Shown here in pieces: positions 1 to 6,391 of a stretch of DNA of 6,463 nt; position 1 is the stretch's first letter; each line of letters begins with the position of its first letter. A model generated the notes under the pieces. It was not told the DNA's origin and ran no database searches. It saw only the letters and a program-made list of their open reading frames with translations. This DNA comes from Zetaproteobacteria bacterium (GTDB taxonomy: Bacteria; Pseudomonadota; Zetaproteobacteria; Mariprofundales; Mariprofundaceae): contig JAJRTX010000038.1 in the NCBI GenBank assembly GCA_021545665.1, positions 1 to 6,463 of the forward strand. Reading direction: 5' to 3'. Both the position numbers and the translations under genes were made by a program.

Positions 1-154
1 AGCTCAAATGATTCATAAACACTACCGCAAACATAGGCCACATTCAGTTCACGCTTAACCTTCCCTTATTGCAGCTGTAGCATCTTGCCCTCAGTCATTC
101 GATGGCTGGTTCAAAAAATGATACGCCCTGATCGCAGCATTTGCGGAGAATGAA
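1..154. other. Upstream region of the redox operon, no gene called
   Basis: No complete gene is visible, and all forward frames close quickly. A short open stretch runs off the left edge on the minus strand from an ATG at 43, but it covers only 14 codons and has no Shine-Dalgarno sequence, so it is not called. The operon promoter should lie here or further left. I found no -35/-10 pair with good spacing. Confidence 0.4.
145..148 (+). promoter_or_regulatory. Ribosome binding site that decides the TTG start of the first operon gene
   Basis: GGAG lies six bases before the TTG at 155. An ATG at 150 is too close to this site and opens only a two-codon frame (ATG AAT TGA) whose stop overlaps the TTG. 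In the gene's own frame a TGA at 119-121 blocks any further upstream start. No in-frame ATG occurs before residue 77, which already lies in the FAD domain, so TTG is the best start. Confidence 0.65.
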
Positions 155-1741
155 TTGACCTTATCTGATACTGCCGAGCACAATATAAGCAGTCTGCCCA
201 CCGATCCGGTTGCTCCGGATGCCTTGATAGGTATCCCGCGACAGCAGACCAATCCGAAACGCTGGCATGGAGAGCAGTGGTTTGACTTTGTAGATTTCTT
301 GAAACAGCAGAATATTGAAATTCGTGAGCATCGTACTGCAACAGGTCTTTATATCACTGATGCCGGAGGGCTGGCACACGGCATGCCACATGGTGTGGTG
401 GTAGCTGAACATGCCGAACAAATCGCCGCTTTGATGAAAGCGGCACAGCAGTTTTCAGTACCGGTGACAGTTCGGGGTGGTGGTTTGACCACCGAAGGTG
501 AATCGGTGGCCTTTGGCGGTGTGCTACTAGATATGACCGGCATGAGTCATCTGCTGCACATTGATAAAAATGCGCTGACGGTGCGCACTCAGGCTGGCAT
601 CTTCTGGCATCATCTGGCTGAAGAGCTGCGACGCGATGGACTGGATTACCTCTCTGCTCCACTCAATCTCACTGCATCGGTGGGTGGTACGTTGGGCGTC
701 GGCGGTATTGATGTGAATTCATCCAAATATGGATGCAGCGCCGATCAGGCCATCTCTCTGCAGGTTGTAACGCCAACCGGCGAAATTATTGAATGTTCGG
801 ATAACAAAAATAACAAACTGTTTGAACGAATTATTCTGGGTTATGGCCAGTTTGGCATCATCACTGAAGCCACATTGCGAATCCGCACCTACACGCCGCT
901 CCGCATGCACTATTTTTATTACAGTTCGATCTCCGATGCCCTGGAAGATCTGTTGATGATCGATCAGGCTCAGGTCTGCGATTACAGCGGTATCCTGACC
1001 ATGATGGATTCGGCGATCACCCTGCTGGTTGCATTTGATTGTCAGAATGATGATGCGAATAGAGGGCAACGCGAGGCTGAATTTATGGCAACCATGAAGC
1101 CAAGACTGCGTGGTTATGGCGAACTGATATTTGGCTTGCGTCTGGCTGCGAAATTCAGCTGGCAACCATGGAAATGGAAGGAACTTCTGTTTCTGCAGCG
1201 CCGCAAACGTGAGCTTTTTCCTGATCTGCAACCTGCACACCATATGCAGAATGGTAAAATACTGGACCGCACGGTGATCTTCTCACGTGCAGTATGGAAA
1301 CACTGGGGTGATCGGCACATGGTGATTCCCGATCTGGCCACCAACCGGGAAAAATTTATTGAAGCTGTTGTTCGTGGCAACGCCGTCTGTCGTAAACACT
1401 TTCCCTTTTATACACTCTATTGCGTGGGTATCCGATTGCGCGATAATCACAAGGCGCATTATGAACTCTCCAGCATTCCACCGGATGCAGAGGGTTGGGC
1501 TTATGGCTGTGAGTTCGAGCCAATCTATGAAAAAGAAGAATATAGCCGCGATCAGTTGCAATCATTTAAAAATGAGATTTATGATGTCGGGCTTGAACTC
1601 AAAACCAGTTATTACCGCTTTGGCGGTATGATGAAAGGTTATATTCGCAGGGCACTGGGTGATGATGTAGTCGAAAAACATCTGAAACTGAAGCAGGAAG
1701 CTGATCCGGCCATGATATTGAATCGGGATGTGATTTTTTGA
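155..1741 (+). CDS. PCMH-type FAD-binding oxidoreductase, cytokinin dehydrogenase/GlcD-like
   Basis: This 528-residue protein is a probable cytoplasmic or membrane-associated flavoprotein dehydrogenase; no signal peptide or membrane segment is visible. The FAD domain covers roughly residues 75-245. VRGGGLTTEGES (107-117) is the pyrophosphate-binding loop. GGTLGVGGIDVNSSKYG (178-193) and GQFGIITEATLRI (231-243) are the other conserved FAD-binding stretches and closely resemble cytokinin dehydrogenases. The C-terminal substrate domain ends in DPAMILNRDVIF, the usual 'DP..ILNP..IF' ending of this superfamily. The His that carries covalent FAD in cytokinin dehydrogenases (GHS motif) is absent, so FAD is probably non-covalent. 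It is the first gene of a coupled operon with an iron-sulfur protein and a geranylgeranyl-reductase-like flavoprotein, which suggests that it passes electrons to or from the iron-sulfur partner, as GlcD does with GlcF. The family is firm. The substrate is unknown, and the cytokinin link is only structural resemblance. Confidence 0.88.
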   Translation: MTLSDTAEHNISSLPTDPVAPDALIGIPRQQTNPKRWHGEQWFDFVDFLKQQNIEIREHRTATGLYITDAGGLAHGMPHGVVVAEHAEQIAALMKAAQQFSVPVTVRGGGLTTEGESVAFGGVLLDMTGMSHLLHIDKNALTVRTQAGIFWHHLAEELRRDGLDYLSAPLNLTASVGGTLGVGGIDVNSSKYGCSADQAISLQVVTPTGEIIECSDNKNNKLFERIILGYGQFGIITEATLRIRTYTPLRMHYFYYSSISDALEDLLMIDQAQVCDYSGILTMMDSAITLLVAFDCQNDDANRGQREAEFMATMKPRLRGYGELIFGLRLAAKFSWQPWKWKELLFLQRRKRELFPDLQPAHHMQNGKILDRTVIFSRAVWKHWGDRHMVIPDLATNREKFIEAVVRGNAVCRKHFPFYTLYCVGIRLRDNHKAHYELSSIPPDAEGWAYGCEFEPIYEKEEYSRDQLQSFKNEIYDVGLELKTSYYRFGGMMKGYIRRALGDDVVEKHLKLKQEADPAMILNRDVIF

Positions 1742-1758
1742 TGGCAGTCATTCTCTGA
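1741..1758 (+). promoter_or_regulatory. Five-codon mini-ORF bridging genes 1 and 2
   Basis: The stop of gene 1 overlaps an ATG (TGATG, 1739-1743). That ATG opens ATG GCA GTC ATT CTC TGA, and its stop overlaps the ATG of gene 2 (TGATG, 1756-1760). Gene 2 has no recognisable Shine-Dalgarno sequence, so ribosomes may reach it by stepwise termination and re-initiation. The layout is seen directly; the coupling role is inferred. Confidence 0.45.
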
Positions 1759-2405
1759 TGAAATCGTTCTCTGATTGTTATGGCTGTTCGCTCTGCCTGC
1801 TCTCCTGTCCGATGTGGCAACAGAAGCGGGATATCCGATTCAGCGCACAGGGTTTTGCCAGAGCAATGCAACATGGTGCAGATGCACGGGATATGGCTGA
1901 AGAGCTGTCTGCATGTCTGATGTGTGGAGCCTGTGATTTGCTTTGCCCTGAAAAAATTAATCTAACCGGCATGATTGCAGCATGCTGGCAGAAAACTCAG
2001 CTGACTGATGAATATGATAAATCCGCCCCCGACTGTTTTGCCCTCAGTTGCGAGTCTGCCGTACAGCAGAATCTGGGGCCTGATGATTTTTACATGATTG
2101 ATGCGTATTTCTTCCATATTCATCATACTGAACGGGTAAAACATTATGATGCACTCAGGCATGCAACAGGCTGCAGCATGAATCTCGACCTGCATCGCAT
2201 CGCAATCCCGACAGGCATCGGCAGCCTGAGCAATAGTCTTGGGCAGTTTGATCTCAAAAAACAAATAGCATGGTTGATTCAGGGGCGCAGGTTTAATCGC
2301 ATTATTGTTGAAAACCCGGCAGATCAGAACATGCTGGTGGAAATTACGGGCAAGCCAGTGATTCATGTGTCAGATCTGATCAAGGATATAATTGCTTATG
2401 CGTAG
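1758..2405 (+). CDS. Dicluster [4Fe-4S] ferredoxin-type electron-transfer protein, HdrC/GlcF-like
   Basis: This 215-residue soluble protein carries two [4Fe-4S] motifs of the form CX2CX2CX3CP: Cys 7, 10, 13, 17 and Cys 53, 56, 59, 63. The spacing between them is typical of HdrC, GlpC, GlcF and LutA proteins. The remaining part, about residues 90-213, has the rhythm of a cysteine-rich CCG domain: a Gly-Cys near 138, a TGIG where CCG would be expected near 152, then an 'IIVENPADQ...KPVIHVSDLI' stretch where 'CP.C' normally stands. The key cysteines are missing, so it probably does not bind the CCG-type cofactor. The start is the ATG at 1758, because the frame is closed by a TGA at 1731-1733 with no ATG, GTG or TTG between. 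Lying between two flavoprotein genes and overlapping the next one, it most likely shuttles electrons between them. The Fe-S assignment is strong; the partners are inferred. Confidence 0.85.
   Translation: MKSFSDCYGCSLCLLSCPMWQQKRDIRFSAQGFARAMQHGADARDMAEELSACLMCGACDLLCPEKINLTGMIAACWQKTQLTDEYDKSAPDCFALSCESAVQQNLGPDDFYMIDAYFFHIHHTERVKHYDALRHATGCSMNLDLHRIAIPTGIGSLSNSLGQFDLKKQIAWLIQGRRFNRIIVENPADQNMLVEITGKPVIHVSDLIKDIIAYA
2382..2386 (+). promoter_or_regulatory. Ribosome binding site for gene 3, inside the end of gene 2
   Basis: AAGGA is five bases before a TTG at 2392 and eleven bases before an in-frame ATG at 2398. Spacing is short for the TTG and long for the ATG, so either start is possible. 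They differ by two residues. Gene 3 overlaps the end of gene 2 by 14 or 8 bases, which indicates translational coupling. Confidence 0.55.
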
Positions 2406-3612
2406 TGTCGATGTTGTCATCGTTGGAGCAAGTCTCGCCGCCGCCGCTGCCGCCAAACGCATGATTGATGCAGGTCTGGAAACTGTCATTCTGGAAAAAC
2501 AGCAGCTGCCACGACACAAGATTTGTAGCGGCATCTTATCCCCTCGAGGCCATCGTTTTCTCATTGAAAATTTCGGTCCCCTGCCACGTAAAGTGCTGCA
2601 TGAACCAACCTCCTGCAAAGGTGTTACCTTTCATTTTCCCAGTATGGTTTCGATGCCGATGGACTTCTTTGGCGGCACCACACCGCACCTGCATCGCAAA
2701 CATGCCGATCATTGGGTGATTGAGCAGAGTCGTGCTGAAATACAGGATAATACCTCCTTTCTTTCACTGAAACAGAGCGATAATCATGTGATGGTGACGG
2801 CACGCAAACAAGGCGGTCAGGCCTTTAATCTCAAAACCCGCTATGTTATTGGAGCAGATGGGCCGGTATCGCCCGTGTTGCGTTCCCTTTATCCTAAGTA
2901 TCATAAGCAGATTCCAATGTTTTTTGTCGGGCAGAAATTTCATGAGATTATCGATTGCCCGCTTGATGAGGCGTATTTTCATTTCTGGTTTCATCCTGAT
3001 CTTGGTCACTATACATGGAGCCATGTTCGTGATGGCCGTCAAATTGTGGGTGTAGGTTACAAAATTGGTGACAAGTTCCATGACAGGCACGCTTATGTAT
3101 CAAAATACTTTGAAGAGAAACATGGCGTTCGTTTGAAGCCTGCTGATGATGATCATGAAGGATGCTCGGAAAACTTTGGCCCTTCGTTGATCAACCGCTA
3201 TGTATTTGGCCGGGGTCGGGTACTGATCGCCGGGCAGGCGTCCGGTTTTCTGAATATGATTGGCGAAGGCATGAGCTGCGCCCTCCATGCCGGAGCGATT
3301 GCCGGTGAATCAGTGGTGGATGCCGCAATCCGGCACCGTCCCGTACAGGAAATCTACCGCCAGAATATCGCCTCTGAAGTGCGTCGCACGACCGATCAGT
3401 GGAACCCGCTGAAAGTTGCATTCGCCAAGCCGCATGAAGCCGACTTCCCCAAGGCTCTGATGGCATTGTCCCCAAGCGACCGGATCAAAGTAATGCGTGA
3501 TATCTGGAGTTTTCTCAAGCTATACAAAGAGTTTAAGTGGGGCCGTCAGATCATGGCTATCAGTATGCAACGTCTCCTGCGCGGTGATTATTCACAAAAG
3601 AACTGGTTATAA
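2392..3612 (+). CDS. Geranylgeranyl reductase family FAD-dependent oxidoreductase
   Basis: The protein is 406 residues from TTG 2392, or 404 from ATG 2398. Members of this family reduce C=C bonds in isoprenoid chains (chlorophyll phytyl tails, archaeal lipids, menaquinone side chains) or act as related flavin monooxygenase-like enzymes. An N-terminal Rossmann FAD-binding unit (VDVVIVGASLAAAAAAK, 6-22) is followed by the acidic strand end VILEK (32-36). The family signature PRHKICSGILSPRG (40-53) matches the usual 'PR.K.CGG.LSPR'. GADGPVSPVLR (154-164) and GRVLIAGQASGFLNMIGEGM (275-294) correspond to the second and third FAD motifs. Two positions are unusual: the dinucleotide loop reads GASLAA instead of GxGxxG, and the family's 'GDAAG' reads GQASG. 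There is no clear membrane segment. It is the last gene of the redox operon, and the iron-sulfur protein next to it is a plausible electron donor, as ferredoxin is for archaeal homologues. The substrate is not known. Confidence 0.85.
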   Translation: MLMRSVDVVIVGASLAAAAAAKRMIDAGLETVILEKQQLPRHKICSGILSPRGHRFLIENFGPLPRKVLHEPTSCKGVTFHFPSMVSMPMDFFGGTTPHLHRKHADHWVIEQSRAEIQDNTSFLSLKQSDNHVMVTARKQGGQAFNLKTRYVIGADGPVSPVLRSLYPKYHKQIPMFFVGQKFHEIIDCPLDEAYFHFWFHPDLGHYTWSHVRDGRQIVGVGYKIGDKFHDRHAYVSKYFEEKHGVRLKPADDDHEGCSENFGPSLINRYVFGRGRVLIAGQASGFLNMIGEGMSCALHAGAIAGESVVDAAIRHRPVQEIYRQNIASEVRRTTDQWNPLKVAFAKPHEADFPKALMALSPSDRIKVMRDIWSFLKLYKEFKWGRQIMAISMQRLLRGDYSQKNWL

Positions 3613-3790
3613 TACTGTATCAAAAAAACTGCTAATTTCAAGTGGTAATTAATGGGATCAGTACTTTCTTAAACTCCCTTTTATGAGCCAGAAAGGAACT
3701 TCTAAGCCCTTATTTCACTTCTATTTAGGCAGCTTCTCCTTTCACATCAATCAAGGTATTTGGTTAAGCCTTCACCTGAGTACGATTTTT

Positions 3791-3806
3791 GCAGCAGCAC
3801 TGCTGC
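3791..3806. repeat. GC-rich perfect palindrome, possible weak terminator hairpin
   Basis: GCAGCA and TGCTGC form a six-pair stem around GCAC. On the plus strand it is followed only by TTTCC, and on the minus strand by AAAAAT, so it lacks a good U tract in either direction. It lies between two convergent genes, where a terminator is expected, but support is weak. Confidence 0.35.
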
Positions 3807-3828
3807 TTTCCTGCTTATTACGGCGCTC

Positions 3829-3887
3829 GGAATAGATGCGGGGCATGTTGCTACTGCCATTTACCGGTAAAAGAATGATTCTATTCC
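3829..3887. repeat. Inverted repeat arms enclosing a 12-bp palindrome
   Basis: GGAATAGA (3829-3836) and TCTATTCC (3880-3887) are perfect 8-bp inverted arms. Between them lies the perfect 12-bp palindrome TTTACCGGTAAA (3860-3871). The structure could be an operator, a processed RNA hairpin or the remnant of an element; nothing nearby decides which. Confidence 0.4.
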
Positions 3888-3958
3888 AAATGATGATGTG
3901 ACTGCTATGAGAATGAATATAACAGAGCAGCTCCGATATCTGAAATGGCAATGGAAGC

Positions 3959-6079
3959 TTAGGCCTTGCGTCTACGTCTGTTGATTCGTTTGTAGGGGCT
4001 TGTTCTTTCCTGCCTTTTATAGCCGGATGTTTTGTTGCCTGGAGGTATCAGACAGTCGGGGCCGTGGCCGATCAGATCGGATCGGCCCATTTTGTTGAGT
4101 GTGTTGCGCAGCAGGGGCCAGTTTTCAGGGTCGTGATAGCGCAGGAATGCCTTATGCAGATCACGCTGTTTCTTTCGTTTTACCGCGAATACCGGTTCGC
4201 TCTTCTTACCTACTTTTCGTAAAGGGTTTTTATTTGAGAGATACATGGAGGTGGCAGTGGCCATCGGCGTGGGCAGGAAAGCCTGTACCTGATCGGGTTT
4301 GAAGTCGTTGGTTTTCAGCCACAGGGCCAGATTCAGCATGTCCTCATCGGTTGAACCAGGATGAGCGGCAATGAAATAGGGGATGAGATATTGTTTTTTG
4401 CCTGCTTTTTTTGAGAACTTATCAAACAGTTTTTTAAAGGATTCAAAGCTCTCGATTCCCGGCTTCATCATCATGGAAAGAACTTTATTTTCAGTATGTT
4501 CCGGTGCCACCTTCAAGTAACCTCCGACATGATGGGTGGCCAGTTCTTCAATATATTCCGGAGATTTTACAGCAAGATCATAACGCAGGCCGGAAGCAAT
4601 GAAGACGCGCTTGATACCCTTCAGCTTGCGGGTGCGGCGGTAGAGATTAATCAGGGGGTTGTGATCGGTGCTCATGTTTTTGCATATCACAGGAAAGACA
4701 CATGAAGGCTTGCGGCAGATCGCTTCGGTCTCCTTCGATTTACAGGCCAGCCTGTACATATTGGCCGTTGGTCCGCCGAGATCGGAGATCATGCCGGTAA
4801 ATCCCGGTGTTTTATCCCGGATGGCCTCAACTTCGCGTACAATCGAATCTTCCGAGCGGCTTTGAATGATGCGCCCTTCATGTTCGGTGATGGAGCAGAA
4901 GGTACAGCCGCCAAAACAGCCGCGCATGATGTTTACCGAATGTTTGATCATCTCATAGGCAGGGATTTTCGCTTCACCATAAGAGTGGTGCGGCAATCGT
5001 GAATAGGGCAGATCAAATACTGAATCGATTTCGGCAGTACTTAGTGGGATCGGCGGCGGATTAAGCCAGACCTCCCGTTCACCATGCTTTTGCACCAGCG
5101 ATAGCGCATTGCCGGGATTGGTTTCCAGATGCAGTAATCGTGAGGCATGGGCATAAAGAATCATATCCGCTTTAACAGCTTCATAAGAAGGCAGGCGAAT
5201 GACCGTTGATGCCTGATCCAGTTCTATGCGGCGAATATGAACAGCTTCCGGCTCTTGCTTGTTGCTAACTGAAATATTTTCAGGGCTGCAATCCGGTGAT
5301 CCATCAACACCTTTCATGGCGTACGGATCAATGTGCCTGATCAGTTTTCCGGGTGTGTCGATTTCAGTGGAGTCCAGCTCACTCCAGCCAGCGGGCACAT
5401 CGCGGCGCATAAAAGCAGTGCCGCGAATGTCGGTCATGGTTTTGATTGATTCACTGGCTGCCAGCCGCTGCGCAATTTCAATAATCTGACGTTCAGCATT
5501 GCCGTAAATGAGTATGTCAGCCTTTGAATCCGGCAACACGGAACGGCGCACCGTATCCGACCAGTAATCATAATGCGCAATGCGGCGCAGGCTGGCTTCA
5601 ATGCTGCCGAGAATCACCGGTACACCCTTGAACGCCTCGCGGCAACGCTGCGCATAAACAGTCACCGCTCGATCCGGTCTTTTGCCCGCTATAGCACCGG
5701 CTGTGTATGCATCATCCGAGCGAATGCGGCGTTCGGAAGTGTAATGATTAACCATCGAATCCATATTTCCGGCTGTTACACCGAACAACAGATTCGGTTT
5801 GCCCAGTCGGCGAAAATCATCCACTGATTTCCAGTTCGGCTGGCTGATAATGCCGACCCGGAATCCCTGCGCTTCCAATACCCGTCCAATCACGGCCATG
5901 CCGAAACTGGGATGATCCACATAGGCATCGCCTGTGACGATAATAATATCGCAGCTGTCCCAACCCAGAGCATCCATTTCCGCCTTACTCATTGGTAATT
6001 GCGAGGCAGGTAACAGATCAGGCTGATATTTCGGCCAGCTGGTGATGGGGCGTGCCTGAGACATGGGCGATATTTGCAT
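3959..6079 (-). CDS. ygiQ: YgiQ family (UPF0313) radical SAM protein
   Basis: This 706-residue protein has the complete YgiQ layout. The N-terminal family domain has the diagnostic [33 protein letters not shown] run (28-60), nearly the same as in E. coli YgiQ as I recall it. The radical SAM core starts at about residue 380 with CFGGCTFC, giving Cys 388, 392 and 395 in a CX3CX2C motif for the [4Fe-4S] cluster and S-adenosylmethionine. The C-terminal part ends in a very basic tail ([11 protein letters not shown]). The length is close to the E. coli protein of roughly 740 residues. The biochemical role of the family is not established to my knowledge. The start may be ATG 6079 or ATG 6064 (MSQARP); neither has a clear Shine-Dalgarno sequence, and an in-frame TAG closes the frame just upstream of 6079. 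The gene is convergent with the redox operon and need not be related to it. A small mobile element lies immediately upstream. Confidence 0.93.
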   Translation of the reverse strand: MQISPMSQARPITSWPKYQPDLLPASQLPMSKAEMDALGWDSCDIIIVTGDAYVDHPSFGMAVIGRVLEAQGFRVGIISQPNWKSVDDFRRLGKPNLLFGVTAGNMDSMVNHYTSERRIRSDDAYTAGAIAGKRPDRAVTVYAQRCREAFKGVPVILGSIEASLRRIAHYDYWSDTVRRSVLPDSKADILIYGNAERQIIEIAQRLAASESIKTMTDIRGTAFMRRDVPAGWSELDSTEIDTPGKLIRHIDPYAMKGVDGSPDCSPENISVSNKQEPEAVHIRRIELDQASTVIRLPSYEAVKADMILYAHASRLLHLETNPGNALSLVQKHGEREVWLNPPPIPLSTAEIDSVFDLPYSRLPHHSYGEAKIPAYEMIKHSVNIMRGCFGGCTFCSITEHEGRIIQSRSEDSIVREVEAIRDKTPGFTGMISDLGGPTANMYRLACKSKETEAICRKPSCVFPVICKNMSTDHNPLINLYRRTRKLKGIKRVFIASGLRYDLAVKSPEYIEELATHHVGGYLKVAPEHTENKVLSMMMKPGIESFESFKKLFDKFSKKAGKKQYLIPYFIAAHPGSTDEDMLNLALWLKTNDFKPDQVQAFLPTPMATATSMYLSNKNPLRKVGKKSEPVFAVKRKKQRDLHKAFLRYHDPENWPLLRNTLNKMGRSDLIGHGPDCLIPPGNKTSGYKRQERTSPYKRINRRRRKA

Positions 6080-6111
6080 GACCGGAGACTAACAGCCAAA
6101 TGCTATTGATG

Positions 6112-6138
6112 CTTATAATTAACCCGGCGATAAAACAA
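6112..6138 (-). promoter_or_regulatory. Possible promoter of the ygiQ-like gene, with its -35 in the element's inverted repeat
   Basis: Read on the minus strand, TTGTTT (6138-6133) and TATAAG (6117-6112) are separated by 15 bases, and transcription would begin about 25 bases before the ATG at 6079. An alternative pair is TTGCAT (6145-6140) with TTAATT (6122-6117), 17 bases apart. Both are imperfect matches. In each case the -35 lies in the terminal repeat of the adjacent small element. Confidence 0.3.
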
Positions 6139-6145
6139 TATGCAA
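6122..6145. repeat. Left terminal inverted repeat of the IS630-derived element
   Basis: This pairs with 6273-6296 at 21 of 24 positions, and the three differences are all transitions. The matching stops sharply beyond the flanking TA/AT bases and inside the element, which supports these boundaries. Confidence 0.7.
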
Positions 6146-6278
6146 TTTCAACATTCTTATTGCCCTGTTTCATCAATCGTGTCGCTTGCTTGCGAAGTTG
6201 CTCTTGAGCTTCAGTAGTTAATTTGCGTTCATCTTTTTTCCATGAAATTATTCTATCAGAACTACTATAGCGTTGCAT
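6141..6278 (-). pseudogene. Truncated IS630-type transposase, N-terminal helix-turn-helix part
   Basis: The first 46 codons, from ATG 6278 inside the terminal repeat, encode a segment with SSSDRIISWKKDERKLTTEAQ followed by a basic helix QLRKQATRLMKQGNKNVEIA. This strongly resembles the start of IS630-family transposases, in which 'KDGRKL.PEAQ..LRKQ..RL...G....EIA' begins the helix-turn-helix DNA-binding domain. After EIA the family continues with the recognition helix, but here the reading passes into the other terminal repeat and continues to 6018, overlapping the ygiQ-like start in another frame. The whole DDE catalytic domain is missing. The tail [20 protein letters not shown] looks like a membrane segment, but it is probably an accident of this fusion. 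The family call is from recalled consensus. Confidence 0.6.
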
Positions 6279-6296
6279 ATTGCTTTACTGCCGGGT
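6273..6296. repeat. Right terminal inverted repeat of the IS630-derived element
   Basis: This is the partner of 6122-6145. It contains the transposase start codon on the minus strand (6278-6276) and is followed by TA at 6297-6298. IS200-type sequence follows almost directly. Confidence 0.7.
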
Positions 6297-6329
6297 TAAT
6301 GACTCTCTGTGGTGGTGTGCCCTTTAGAG

Positions 6330-6343
6330 TCCCCGATAGGGGA
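6330..6343 (+). repeat. First left-end hairpin of the IS200-type element
   Basis: TCCCC and GGGGA pair perfectly around a GATA loop. The GGGG arm (6339-6342) could alternatively pair with CCCC at 6352-6355, the unpaired part of the next hairpin, so two folds compete. Confidence 0.55.
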
Positions 6344-6374
6344 TCCGTAAACCCCTCGCCTTTAGGCGACGGAT
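6343..6374 (+). repeat. Second, bulged left-end hairpin upstream of tnpA
   Basis: The inner stem TCGCC/GGCGA has a TTTA loop (6356-6369). It stacks on an outer stem ATCCG (6343-6347) / CGGAT (6370-6374), leaving an eight-base bulge on the 5' side only. Imperfect subterminal hairpins of this kind are what TnpA recognises as single-stranded DNA. In IS200, 5' hairpins also dampen transcription from outside and translation of tnpA. A TTTT run follows at 6381-6384. Confidence 0.6.
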
Positions 6375-6391
6375 AGGTAGTTTTCCATGTT

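Larger units (their letters stand above)
3613..3958. other. Convergent intergenic region, no gene recognised
   Basis: This stretch lies between the stop of the geranylgeranyl-reductase-like gene and the stop of the convergent ygiQ-like gene. I see no convincing reading frame with a ribosome binding site, no RNA gene and no hairpin directly followed by a clean T run. Several short palindromes occur in its second half and are listed separately. It could be the remnant of a lost gene or element. Confidence 0.5.
6122..6296. mobile_element. 175-bp IS630-derived MITE-like element
   Basis: The ends are 24-bp inverted repeats that match at 21 positions and begin ACCCGGC in each direction. Both are directly flanked by TA (6120-6121 and 6297-6298), the target duplicated by IS630/Tc1-type elements. 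With the flanks included, the match is 25 of 28 bases. Between the repeats lies the N-terminal part of an IS630-type transposase gene joined straight to the opposite terminal repeat, so the element looks like an internal deletion of a full IS630 copy. It cannot move by itself but could be mobilised by a related transposase. Confidence 0.7.

Noticed and set aside
1..43. Possible start of a minus-strand gene leaving the window on the left
   Set aside because: Only 14 codons are seen, with no ribosome binding site and no recognisable sequence.
719..1243. Long minus-strand open frame (174 codons) inside gene 1
   Set aside because: It lies wholly opposite a well supported FAD oxidoreductase gene, shows no recognisable domain and has no own context.
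155..1741. Calling gene 1 a true cytokinin dehydrogenase
   Set aside because: The FAD-domain likeness is clear, but the covalent-FAD histidine is missing and the operon context points to electron transfer rather than cytokinin breakdown.
1962..2366. Minus-strand open frame (134 codons) opposite gene 2
   Set aside because: The plus strand carries two complete [4Fe-4S] motifs in a coupled operon; the minus frame is a shadow.
3791..3815. Intrinsic terminator for the redox operon
   Set aside because: The hairpin is followed only by TTTCC and is about 180 bases past the stop, so it is kept as a palindrome only.
3811..3958. Short open stretches in the intergenic region, for example MPRIYSERRNK on the minus strand
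   Set aside because: They are about 20-30 codons long, without a ribosome binding site or recognisable similarity.
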